Source: Takakia lepidozioides
Taxonomy: Eukaryota > Streptophyta > Takakiopsida > Takakiales > Takakiaceae
Reading direction: 5' to 3'
NCBI GenBank assembly: GCA_030704615.1
Contig: CM060734.1
Span: 36,350,042 to 36,410,041 of the forward strand
Length of the DNA: 60,000 nt
The notes under the pieces are model-generated. The model did not search any database, was not told the DNA's origin, and worked only from the letters and a program-made list of their open reading frames with translations. Below, in pieces: positions 11,465-21,904 of this stretch; position 1 is the first letter of the stretch; each line of letters begins with the position of its first letter. The translations under genes were made by a program, and so were the position numbers.

Positions 11465-13255
11465 TCAAAGCACAAAATAATTTCGATTGATCTTGTATTA
11501 CACTGAGACGTATCAGAGGGTACATTGAACACACTGGCCAAGTTTCAAAGCGAACGAAAATCATTTGGATGGGCAACCATCTGTTGCCCCATTGAACGAA
11601 TTTCGATTGATCTCATATTACTCTGGGGCCTCTTACATGGCACATTGAACATAGTGGCCAAGTCTCAAAGCGAACCAAAATTATTTCGACGGCCAACCAT
11701 CCGTTGAGCCATCGAATGAATTTCGATTGATCTGATATTAGTCCGGGATCTGTGAAAGACTGTGTCGAACGTACTGGCAAAATTTGGAAGCAAACAAAAA
11801 TGATTTGGATGGGCAACCACCGTTCACCCATTGAATGTATTCCGTTGGATCTGTTATTGCTTTTAGGACCTGTTGGACTGTGTTTTGCGTGCTCACGATT
11901 TTTTTTTTTTTTTTCCATTTTTGAATGGGGCATGTAATGTAGCCATATGCAACGTGTGTGCCAAATTTGGGAGCGATCAAAATTCATTTGGACCCAAAAT
12001 CACAGTTTCCTCCCTGTTTTGCACTCCAAACTTGATTTGTGATCTACTTCATGCACTCCTCATAGAGAGTTCTGCAATAGTGAGCGAAGAGAACACTTTT
12101 TTTGGGAGGCATTTTTTCTTGGTCCTAATTTTGGCGGGGGAGTAGCGGTGGGATGCTGGAAGCCGCAGAACAAAATTGAGCAAAAAAAAAAATGGATACG
12201 TGCCAGAAACCCCCAATGAAAGGCAGTGCAAACCTATTTATTGGCTTAAAATAAATTTTAATTCAATTAAATTGTGGAATGGCTTGAGGGGGCAGCGCGT
12301 CGATGGGGAGGCAAATGATTTATTCGTCTGTTGTGTCTCCGCACATGTAGGCAAAAGAGGGGCTTTAACCACATCCGTTCAATGGGTGTAATAGCCGTGC
12401 ACGCATTGCAAGATTTCTTTTTCGCATTGAACAAAAACCAGATGACAAGTGAACACCTCATTGGACAATCAAACGAATTTTGATTGATCTCATATTACAC
12501 AGGGACGTATCAGAGGGTACATTGAACACACTGGCCAAGTTTCAAAGCGAACGAAAATCATTTGGATGGGCAACCATCCGTTGCCCCATTTAACGAATTT
12601 CGATTGATCTCATATTACTCTGGGGCCTTTTACATGGCACATTGAACATAGTGGCAAAGTCTCAAAGCGAACCAAAATCATTTCGATGGCCAACCATCCG
12701 TTGAGCCATCAAATGAATTTCGATTGATCTGATATTAGTCCAGGACCTGCGAAAGGGTGTGTCGAACGTACTGGCAAAGTTTGGAAGCAAACAAAAATGA
12801 TTTAGATGGGCAACCATCCGTTCACCCGTTGAATGTATTTCGTTGGATCTGTTATTGCTTTGGGACCTGTTTGGACTGTGTTTCGCATGCTCACGATTTT
12901 TTTTTCATTCCGTTTTTTAATGGGGCGTGTAATGTAGCCATATGCAATGTACGTGCCAAATTTGGGAGCGATCAAAATTCATTTGGACCCAAAACCATAG
13001 TTTCTTCCCTGTTTTGCACTCCAAACTTGATTTGTGATCTACTTCATGCACTCCTCATAGAGAGTTCTGCAATAGTAAGCAAAGAGAACACTTTTTTGGG
13101 GGGGCCATTTTTTATTGGTCCAAATTTTGGCGGGGGAGTAGTGGTGGGATGCTGGAAGCCGCAGAACAAAATTGAGCAAAAAAAAAAAATGGATACGTGC
13201 CAGAAACCCCCAATGAAAGGCAGTGCAAACCTATTTATTGGCTTAAAATAAATTA
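11465..13255. repeat. 1-kb direct duplication built of 120-bp monomers
   Basis: The segments 11,465-12,258 and 12,462-13,255 are direct copies with a constant offset of 997 bp. Within each copy a 120-bp monomer repeats: TTGAAC..A(C/G)TGGC(C/A)AA(G/A)T.T..AAGC starts at about 11,525, 11,645 and 11,765, with a more distant copy near 11,950. The 120-bp period equals 40 codons. A short frame (11,525-11,707) shows the repeat as AKFQSERKSF then AKSQSEPKLF, but stops break it in other monomers. The end of each copy carries TGGATACGTGCCAGAAACCC. The 203-bp spacer 12,259-12,461 is unique. Confidence 0.9.
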
Positions 13256-13261
13256 TATATA

Positions 13262-13545
13262 TAGCGACCGCCACATGGCAGTAGCTGTATTTTAACAGAA
13301 TATATCAAAGATATAATAATAATAATATAATAAAGTGCGAGCAACCGCCAATCTGGGCGGTCATTTCATTTAAAACATAATAAACTTCAACCGACCACCA
13401 ATGTAGGCGGTCGCTTATTTTAAAATATAATAAAATAGAGGCGACCGCCAATATGGGTGGTCGCTTTTATTTTAAAATAATAAATTATATGCGACCTCCA
13501 ATATAGGTGGACATTTTTTTATAAAAAGAATTAATAAATATTAAT
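13262..13545. repeat. Distal palindrome units before the right terminus
   Basis: Five degenerate GCGACCGCC/GGCGGTCGC-type units (13,262, 13,338, 13,390, 13,440 and 13,490) lie in AATAATAATA-rich spacers. They belong to the same family as those at 2.9-9.3 kb. Confidence 0.8.
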
Positions 13546-13639
13546 AATTGGCCACGTATGTTTTACATCGTGGCTGCCATGTCATTACAAAGGGTAGAAG
13601 TAAATCGTAAAAGTCAAATGTAAAATAAATTACATGGAT

Positions 13640-13736
13640 AAACGTCCGGATTCGACGTGACGTGACGTGACGCATGTCGGACGTGACGGCCGACGTGTCA
13701 GCACCACGTCACGTCAGGAATGATAACTAGGCCTTA
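13640..13736. repeat. Element terminus (third copy)
   Basis: GACGTGACGTGACGTGACG and CACGTCACGTCAGG blocks run into TGATAACTAGGCCTTA at 13,721-13,736. This is the same terminal arrangement as at 4,090-4,180 and, inverted, at 5,656-5,745. Confidence 0.7.
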
Positions 13737-14154
13737 GAGAGAGACTCAGAGCAAGAGAGCAAATGACGAGGCGTCGTTTCAAATGACGAGGCGTCGTTTG
13801 ATGGAGAACACAGGGCCATGGCAGCGGAACTGCAATGCGTGAGCAGACCGAGAATGTTTGTGAGGCTGTAGCTGTTATACAACCAGAGGGAACAGTGAGC
13901 GTTGGAAACCAGACTTTGGAAGCAGAGATGATTCGCAAGGAAACTGAAGGAGGTGGAAGTCCTGGGAATGTAGAACCGGGAGATGGTCTACAAACCCTAG
14001 ACCAGACATGAATGCCCATAGACGTGAAAGGGAAGAGGAAAACTGCAAAAGGGGATCCAAACTCAAAACCGAAGAAGACGACAATAAGTTTTCTCCACCC
14101 TTCTTTTTCCTGTTTATAGATGTACGAATTAGGTCAGCGAAATCTCCTAGAAAA

Positions 14155-15424
14155 TGATGGTTGGTACCGACCATCACTATGACGTCATATTGATTTGCTT
14201 TCCATTCCTCTATTTCAGGTTTTCCATACCAGTTGTTTGGGAATGGCGGTACCGCCAATCACTGTCCTTCAGATCATAGAGTCATTCTGATTGCCTTTCC
14301 AACACTTTGTCTCTTGTTTTCTGTAGCAGGTAGCTGTGATTGTTGGTAACGTCATTCGCTTTCCTTTCAAAACTTAGATTTCTTCCATTTGCATTCTACT
14401 CACTTTCTGATACAAAAGGAAGTGAGTGTCGGTGCCGACAATCACTATGATCCAGTATTGATTTGCACAAAACCCAACCTTATCAGTTTTTCCAGTGTAG
14501 TGTATTGTGATTGTCGTTAACGCCATTCGATTCTCCTTGAGATCTTTCTGCACCTGCATGCGTGGAAATAGAGTAATGGTCGATACCGACCATCACTATT
14601 CAGTCATATTCTTTTGCATTGCATTTTTTCTGTTTCAGGTTGTCCAGACTAGGGAAGAGGAATGGCGGTACCGCCAATCACTTTTCTTGAGACCATACTG
14701 TAGCTTCATGTCCAAAAACAGTTGCAATGTACATTGTCCGTAACGACCATCACCATGGAGTCATTCTGATTTCCTTTCCAACACTCTGTTTCATGTTTTC
14801 TGCAGGAGATATAAGTGAATGTCGGTAACGCCAATCGCTTTCCTTTCAAAACTTAGATTTATGCATTTCAGACAATTTGCATTTCACTCACTTTCTGATA
14901 CAAACTAAAGTGAGTGTCGGTGCTGCCAATCACTACGAGAAATATTTATTTTGCACCAGACCCATCTTGTCAGTCTTTCTAGTATAGTGTTTTCTGATTG
15001 TCGTTAACGCCATTCGCTGTTCCGTGAGACCTTCCTGTACCTGCATGTGTAAAAAGATAGTGATGGTCGGTACCGACCATCACTCTGCAGTCATATTATT
15101 TTGGTTTGTATTCGCCTGTATCAGCTTTGCTAGTGTAGATGATTGTGATTGTCGGTACCGCCAATCACTGTGATTTGAGACAAGACGGACTGATAGTCGG
15201 TACAGACCATCAATATGCAGACATACTGATTTGGTTTGCCATATTCTGTTATTATTTGCTACAGATACAGTTTGTGATTGTCGGTACCGCCAATCGCTAT
15301 CCCTTCTGAACTTAGAGAACTTTCAGTTGTAAAGAAGCTGCATTGAACATTTTTAATCACTTTGAAGTCATTGTGATATCATTGTTTTTGCCTGTGTACT
15401 GTGATTGGCGGTGCCGACCATCAC
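14155..15424. repeat. Intron-1 array of 16 palindromes (gene A)
   Basis: Centres at about 14,166, 14,251, 14,346, 14,434, 14,518, 14,585, 14,672, 14,743, 14,827, 14,922, 15,007, 15,071, 15,157, 15,202, 15,285 and 15,412, a mean spacing of about 83 bp. The types are GATGGTCGGTACCGACCATC, GATTGTCGGTACCGCCAATC, GTGAGTGTCGGTGCCGACAA and GATTGTCGTTAACGCCATTC. The first five or six types recur in order about 490 bp later, with conserved spacer text (for example CACTCACTTTCTGATACAAA at 14,398 and 14,885). This is therefore a higher-order tandem duplication. The array lies between exon 1 and the exon starting at 15,463. Confidence 0.9.
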
Positions 15425-17261
15425 TATTTGCACATAACTGAGTATCTGATTGGCATGGCATCGTGCAGAAAATTGTGAAGACCAAGATGACAGGAAATGA
15501 GGCAAAAGGTTCTGGAGATGGGGACGACTCTGCGAAGAGTTCGGAGAATAGCGACGAAACAGATGAACCTGAAGTGCACTACCTTGACAAGGTGAAAGAA
15601 CTCATGTCATTCCAGCAGGTAAACTCCCAGGAGGTTATTAGGGACATGCTCGTCTCTGGAGGGCGTCTTGACATCCCACTATGCCGGATGATATCTATGC
15701 CTGTTGTGCATCCTCCACTTTCCCATGACATTACAAAATTCGAAACTGATTTCGTGCATGGATACAGACTTGGTGCACAAGTTTTTTATGTGTCACTGAC
15801 GGATACAAATGGGAAAAGCACATTAGTGTCTCCTGAGATCACCGATACCTGGGACGAGTGCTGGAAAGATATTAATGAGGAGTTCGAGCTAGGCCTCATG
15901 ATGGGAAATAACACCCAACAATTCTGCAACCACATGTTCTATGTCTGGGACGACAACCACCGTTTGCTGGCATGGATGGGATACATTCAGAAACATCATT
16001 CAAAAGACAAAGACAAGCATGTTGCTGTAGAGGCAATGGTTCTGGATCCTGGAAACGATATTGCGAGGCTTCTTATAGCCGTGCATGGCGTGAACAAGTA
16101 AGTCATCCTAGAGACTCCATTGCCTCTTCTATGTCTTGTTCATCCCACCAAAAAACGATTTTTACCAATGCATTGTTTTCACTCTTTTTCGACAGAGAAA
16201 TCGCATGTGACAACTAGCTTGGTCCACACACTTTTCCGAATTCAGAGAATTGGTTTGATGAAGCTGGATGATTTTCGCACAGTACTCCACCCTGATATAA
16301 TCAAGAAGTGCGAAATAGGAAGAGCTGCAGGCCCTTGGTATTCTTTGACTCGAGAGGCGTTTCTGGAGTACATGTATGCGGTAAGGTCGAGCCTGTACTC
16401 ATTTGTCTTTTTGAATACATGTTTGTAATTCATTTTTACTTATCCCTACTTTGATCTATGTAGCAAGAACTGGCAGAGGCAGCTGAGAAGGGGAAATCCG
16501 AAGGGTGTGGAGGCAGCAATAAAGAAGGAGTATGAAATCCGAAGAACTAAAACTGATGTCCGCCTTCTCGAAGCAGCTTAGAATAGTAGATCCCGGCCTT
16601 GGGGAGGAGTTCCTTCTGCAGATCAAATCTCACTTTGACAAACATTTGCACCCGGAGATGTAGCAGGAGAAATTGCACCAGCTGGCCATCTCCATGGTTG
16701 ACCCCCAAACCAAAATTAGATGGTTGGAGATTTGGAACTCAGATCAGACAGTGAAGGACTTGAATCAGTTTCCCAATAGCACAATACAGCCTGACACAAA
16801 GGTGGAGGGAATCAGTGACATTGTGTTTGACAACTGGCTGTACAAGGCCACATTTTGGAGTCAGGTGTGTATTCATTGAAAGTCCATCTTCAGTGACTTC
16901 ATGAATGTAATGACTTCCTTATTTGCAAAACTGACAGATGTACCTTTTGCAGCTGGAGAAGCGCGTCATCCTTGTGCTTGAGCATAATTTGAAGGACTTG
17001 AATATTTCCATTGTTTCCCTGCCTCAAATGACATTGGAGGCATACATCAGGAAGTGGAGAGGTCTCACTTGGTGATACTGTTTTTTCCGGGAGTTTTCGA
17101 AGGATGGTGTCATTTTGCAGTCCAACGACTTTGACAGTCAGGTTGGGGGGGAGTGGGCCATGATGCGAGTTGTGTACAGGTGCATTTCCAACTAGAAACT
17201 GTGTTGCCTCTTGTGAGAAATCCTTAGGTGTTATTAGAAGTGCTCTTCACTGATAGGAAGT

Positions 17262-17400
17262 GAATGTCGGTGCCGACAATCACTTCCACGGCTGTGACCT
17301 TTTACAGATAGAGATTTCATTCACATGGATTAGGGAACTTAGGGTGTGTTGGCACTGTTCTTGAATGAACTTTTATGAATGTCGTTGACGACCATCACAT
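17262..17400. repeat. Two further gene A palindromes in a middle intron
   Basis: GAATGTCGGTGCCGACAATC near 17,263 and GAATGTCGTTGACGACCATC near 17,377. A third, GAATGTCGGTGCCGACATTC, lies at 18,421-18,440. They flank the insertion at about 17.4-18.4 kb in the same intron. Confidence 0.8.
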
Positions 17401-17404
17401 CCAA

Positions 17405-18415
17405 AGCTGTTGTGAGCTTCTATACAGAGAGATTTCTTGTACATTTGGTGGGGTGCATAATAGTTTCATAATTTGGAGGCATGTCTTCCAATGTTTGCCA
17501 GTCTAGTCGGTCCTGCAGGGTCCTGATTCGCTGGTCTCTTTCCACCAGTTGTTCTTCTAACGTTGCAGCAGGTTGTATTCCGAACGTGTCCCGGATGTAC
17601 TCCAAATCGTATAGCAACCTTTCGTTCCTCCTACTAGCAATTTGCCAGTTCACTGAACGCAAGAATATGACCTCCACGTACAACATGACTGCCAAGGTGT
17701 ACGGGATTTGGCCCTTTAAGAGATGTTGACCCCAAAATGTGCAATGCATCTCATTCGCCCTATGCTGGAAATGCAAGTTCGTGCAAGACCTGGACTCTAC
17801 GTAATTGTTTCAGGTTTGCACATCATGCCTAATCCAAAGGCCACAATCGATTGATGTGGTACCATTTCACGAATTATTTGCATCTCGCCATCGGCCACCG
17901 GAACTCTTCCGGAACATCCTCCTAGCTCTCTTCTGCTAGTATGCTAGGGTCACCATATACTTCCCAATTCAAGTCTTGCTTTGACCATTTGATTTTCTTA
18001 GGGGCGATCCATGTTCATTGGGGTCATCTCTTCCATGACGATCATCGTCCTGGCCCTCTGCCATTCTGCAACAATCGGAGCAACACTAAACGAGGTTTTC
18101 TAATAAGACGTAACTCTAAACCTTTCCCCCGCTAAATAGGTTTGAGTAGCTGTCAAAATAGTTCCTAAAAGCTAATTTTGTAGAATAAAATGATCCTGGA
18201 AGCCAGAGGAGGGCCTATGGGAGCATTCTGCAACGACCTCACAGAAATCGCGACAAAAAATACCCCTCACCCAACCAATGGCCTCCTTCTCCACGTGACT
18301 ACGTGTCGTGGAATAATGAAATGTCACGCACATAGAAGTTGTGTGGAGAGGAAGTGAGGGGAATATGAGCCTCCCTTGGCTTATATCCCCCCCTTAGGCA
18401 GTGTTACTCACACGA
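17405..18415 (-). mobile_element. Probable insertion inside the gene A intron, with coiled-coil reading frame
   Basis: The approximate limits are set by the gene A palindromes on either side. A minus-strand frame (17,776-17,420, 118 codons) has a hydrophobic stretch (YTLAVMLYVEVIFL). A likely coiled coil follows (RRNERLLYDLEYIRDTF, then LEEQLVERDQRIRTLQDRL). Its other end (18,345-18,395) reads GGAAGTGAGGGGAATATGAG then GGCTTATATCCCCCCCTT. This is the reverse complement of the ATATAA cassette at 7.4-8.5 kb, so it is probably a relative of the region 1 element. I found no terminal repeat or target duplication. Confidence 0.45.
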
Positions 18416-20845
18416 ATTTTCTGAATGTCGGTGCCGACATTCACTTTCTCATGGTTCGCACACAAAATATGTGCTAATGGATGGAAATCACCTCAGTGGT
18501 ATCCCAAATTATCTTGACATGTGGTCGGACCCGGGAAACGATCCAACCATGTACACTGCAGGGATATTAAAGGACTAGAGTCCTGCACACTTTAGGGACT
18601 GTGGTTGGTACCTGGACTGCCCTCCTGAGCACACGATTTTTCAAGAGCAGCAAATCAAATATTTGAATTATCATGCTGAGATGCTGGCACCTCTGAACGA
18701 CGAGGAGTACCAAAGAAACATAGCAGTATTGGCTGCCAAAGAGCCTGACGCGTAGGAAACAACCCAGAACGGCAAGAAGGGTGGGTGCAAACCCAAAGAC
18801 AAGGCTCATGATGGCATAGCCAAGTCACTAGCAAAGACAAAGGACAAAGACAAGTCGAAGGAGAAGGAAAAAGAAAAGGAAAAGGAAAAGAAGAAGGGGA
18901 AGGAGAAAGAAAAGGAGAAGAAGAAGAAGAAGGAGAGTGAGCAGGACTTTACCGCCGGAAGGTATACCCGCACAATTCAGTGCGTGTTCGATGCCAAGCC
19001 ACACCCTTCCCGTGCTGATTTGGCAGGGGAGATTAAGATTGTCAATGAGGGATGGCTGACGATGATGGAGAGTCAGAAGAAATGATACACTGGGGTGCCT
19101 TCGCCTACTTGGGATAACATGATCACTTTCCTTAATCTGGTGGGAATTTCACTTTCTTTCCTTTGCATTTGTAAGTGACATTGGCAGTATTGATCTTTGT
19201 TTCTTTGCAAACATTCTTCTTTTCGTTCTCAAATTGAACACATCTGTCGCAGGTGAGCACTGGTCCCTCCTTCGTGTACGGTGTGCAGAAAATGTTTGTT
19301 GCTGACATGGTCATTCTTGACATCCCGGACGGCCAGACTGTGCCAAAAGTTCTTCCGAATGGCAAGACGTCAAGCTGGAACAAATTCGATGACAACTACT
19401 GGAGTTGGTTGTTCGGGCCGTTCTGCAATAATTTCCTTTATGATGCAGGGACACTTCTGCTCTTTCAATCATGTGACAAGGATAGTCGTCGGGCATTGGC
19501 ATCGTACCTGAAGTCCTCTGGGTTTGAAGTTCTGCGCATATGGAATTGTGTGAACATCATCTACTTTGTGAAAGGGGGTTGTCCTGGTCAGCTGGTATGA
19601 CGTCTCCCTCCTGGATGTGCTTTAATGCTGCGTTTCAATGTTCTTTGCAGCGTAACTCTAGAAGAATCTGTGATGATCGGCATCGATCATAACAAATACG
19701 TGACTAATCAGTTTGTTGCATGCCTATGTTTTGAAGTGCCAATTTACAAACTTCCACTACTGTTTGTGTTTGGCACCCTAACTTTCAGTCTTTTGCAGAC
19801 GAAGATGTTCGAGGCGATCTGCCTGCGGAGGATTCGCACCTCAAAGACACCATTCTCCATCCGCAGCTACGAGATTTCTGACCAGGGGTGTTTCATCGAT
19901 CCCCCATATGAGCCGCATGTCGATGACATTTTGTACAACTTCATGCAGCCCAGTCGGACTCTCAAAAGACCAGATGACACTCCCTGGAGAGGTGCAAAGG
20001 AGAATACCCCAGCGTTCATGCAGACACTGCTGGAGTCATGCAGCCACCATTCTGCACGGGTAGTCGACCTCTCAGTATCCACAGGTTCGTTTTCTCCCTT
20101 CAGATTTGGTTTTCTTTCACCAGTTTCAGCTTCGTAAATCCCCCCCCCCAAGCTGTTCATGTCCTCCTATTTGGTGCAGGAGCAACTTATTATGCGTGCA
20201 AGGCAGGGGGAAGAACCATTTTTGGCATGGAGGGTGATTCTGACCTATACAAGACTGTGCTCCTCCCCCTTTTGTCGGGCTCTACATCAGGCACACAAAC
20301 TGAAACGATTCAAATCCGAAATGATGAGAATCCCGAGGATAAGCAGGTTGACAACGACTTTTCATGTGAGTAAGTCTTCCATGGAATTGTCATTCCATTT
20401 TGGGTGCCATGTTCAATCGCAGTCATCAAATTTGCAGTAATAATTTTTTTTTGCTGTGACGTGCAGGAAAAACAGCGATGGATCTTCAGGAGAGACCCCC
20501 ATTTGTGGCGAGACTGTTTTCGACAGCCCCCTTTCCACTTTTGTGCTTCCTGTGTATGCCGAAGCAATGACACTTCAAATGGCCGAGGCTCTATTCCCTG
20601 ATTTTTTATTGCCCGACCGCAGGTGTAACCATCGTAGATCCGGAGTTCTTAAATTCTTGGACTTGGATGCAAAGGACGCGGGGATACATTATACTGACTC
20701 TGAGTCAGACTGAACTACGCATTTTTAATGTTGTGTTCTCATCCTCTTCGGAAAAGATTGAATTCCCCTACTTCATTGCAGATGTTCCGGCAGAAAAAAA
20801 AAATGAAACAAAGAATCCACTCAGATTGAAATGACAATCTTCATG

Positions 20846-21111
20846 AATCCATCCCACAAACCCCACACACTCATGTCATATCCATTGTGCAGTCACCTAC
20901 ATTGTATTCATGCATCCTCCATTCATGAATGTTTTCCATTATTCAACATCCATTGTACATTCATCCACTGTACTCTCGAATCTATCTTACAAACCCCACA
21001 CACTCATGTCATATACATTGTGCATTCATTTACTGTGTATGAATGCATCCTCCATTCATGCATGTTTTCCATTATTCAATATCCATTGTATATTCATCCA
21101 TTATACTCTCA
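20846..21111. repeat. 133-bp tandem duplication, CATTCATCCA-rich
   Basis: CAAACCCCACACACTCATGT recurs with a 133-bp offset (20,857 and 20,990), with flanking text conserved. The block continues into degenerate CATCCA/CATTCA repeats to about 21,200. It separates the convergent genes A and B. Confidence 0.85.
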
Positions 21112-21305
21112 TCCATCCCACATTCATCCACCTACTTGCATTGTTCGCACTCATCCATCTATTTTTCATCCACTTTACATTCATCCATCCTGCATTCATC
21201 TGTTGCTTTTAGGTGGGAATAACCACGTCCTTTTATTATGTCGTCCAACTTGTTTCCGCGGTTAAGGGTGCTCTTCCGCGGAAATACACTCCGTTTCTTC
21301 CTTGG

Positions 21306-21400
21306 CGCGCGATGACGTGGCGTTTAAGCGCGATGACGTGGAGTGAGCCCGGTGATGTGGCGTAGGCGCAAGGTGACATGGCGTGAGCGTAGCTGCGCTT
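21306..21400. repeat. Short tandem repeat, about 20 bp
   Basis: Four imperfect units of (C)GCGATGACGTGGCGTTTAAG type (GATGACGTGG, GATGACGTGG, GTGATGTGG, GTGACATGG). GC-rich, adjoining the 3' side of the gene B exon. Confidence 0.7.
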
Positions 21401-21469
21401 ACGCGCTCAGGCTCACGCCGAGGCATCCCTGGTATTCCCCTTCCCCTACCCATCCCCTGCATTCTTCCC

Positions 21470-21788
21470 CTTCCGTTTAGGAGTGGACGTTTTCTTAGGC
21501 TCTTTTGGGTTCAGAGCTTGAATGATTCTCTCCTGAATGTCTTTGTCAGTGCGCGGGGCAAGTGCCGCGGTGTTGTCGTTCAGGTTCCTGAACACCACCT
21601 CATCGAATGGTGTGTCTTGTTTGGGAAGATCAAGATATCACCCGCATTCTCTGAAGTGTGCCCTGCTCCAGTCTTTGGCAATCCCAGCCGTATACATTGT
21701 CTTCTCATTTGAGGGGTCCGCCCATGTGTAGATGAAGTCAGGGTCATCGCTCAGGTACTTCCCCGGAATGAAGACATGATACATGTAC
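21470..21788 (-). pseudogene. Gene B: exon homologous to the sixth exon of gene A
   Basis: After a TTCAG acceptor at 21,789, the minus strand reads YMYHVFIPGKYLSDDPDFIY, then TWADPSNEKTMYTAGIAKDW, then SRAHFRECG-stop-YLD. A basic KEPKKTSTPKRKGK tract follows. Gene A (18,500-18,640) reads MWSDPGNDPTMYTAGILKD-stop-SPAHFRDCGWYLD with a following lysine-rich tract. The two genes are therefore paralogues in opposite orientation. Each has a stop where the other keeps tryptophan (TAG in A, TGA in B), so the ancestral exon was open. No methyltransferase motif I or IV was found for gene B in the window. The exon's function is unknown. Confidence 0.6.
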
Positions 21789-21904
21789 CTGAACCACACA
21801 CCCCAAAAACACAAATGATCATTCCAAAACAAGTAATTACAAACACCTCTGCAACACAAGGTTGAACACATGAGAGGTCCAACCTGTGCAAAAACACACA
21901 CAGC

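Larger units (their letters stand above)
5656..13736. mobile_element. Putative 8.1-kb TIR element with palindrome arrays and RING-type gene
   Basis: The left end (TAAAAGCCCGGTTATCA) and the reverse complement of the right end (TAAGGCCTAGTTATCA) match in 12 of 16 positions. Both are followed inward by CACGTCA/TGACGTG-rich DNA and then by GCGACCGCC palindromes. The third copy of this end, at 4,180, reads TAGAGCCAGTTATCA. Cargo between the ends is the palindrome field, the RING-type gene and the 1-kb duplication. I found no target-site duplication (CGAATATT on the left, GAGAGAGA on the right), so these two ends may not belong to one insertion. A hAT affiliation is suggested by the transposase remnant behind the 4,180 end. 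The starting TA(G/A) would fit some hAT elements. Confidence 0.45.
13835..20713 (+). pseudogene. Gene A: multi-exon gene with permuted N4/N6 DNA methyltransferase-like C-terminus, decayed
   Basis: Exons inferred from coding stretches and GT/AG sites: 13,835-about 14,089; 15,463-16,097; about 16,195-16,380; 16,464-16,863; 16,953-17,179; about 18,480-19,139; 19,253-19,593; 19,651-about 19,690; 19,799-20,084; 20,180-20,365; 20,467-20,713. Exon 1 ends in a basic KGKRKTAKGDPNSKPKK stretch, possibly a nuclear signal. The sixth exon has a long EK/KK-rich tract. The seventh has ADMVILDIPDG, then GTLLLFQS and LKSSGFEVLRIWN, like motif IV and its following strands. The ninth and tenth join as VVDLSVSTG-ATYYACKAGGR-TIFGMEGD, like the SAM-binding motif I and acidic strand-2 end. 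Motif IV before motif I is the class-beta order. The usual DPPY is DIPD here, so catalysis is doubtful. In-frame stops: TGA 14,009, TAG about 16,661, TAG 18,576, TAG 18,753, TGA 19,083. At least one frame change lies near 16,535. The methyltransferase assignment is from motifs alone; the N-terminal half is unrecognised. Confidence 0.55.

Noticed and set aside
5656-13736. Proven single transposon insertion
   Set aside because: The ends are similar, but the flanks (CGAATATT and GAGAGAGA) show no target-site duplication. It is kept only as a tentative element.
20831-21265. Plus-strand frame of 144 codons rich in His, Pro and Ser
   Set aside because: It translates the CATTCATCCA-type tandem repeat.
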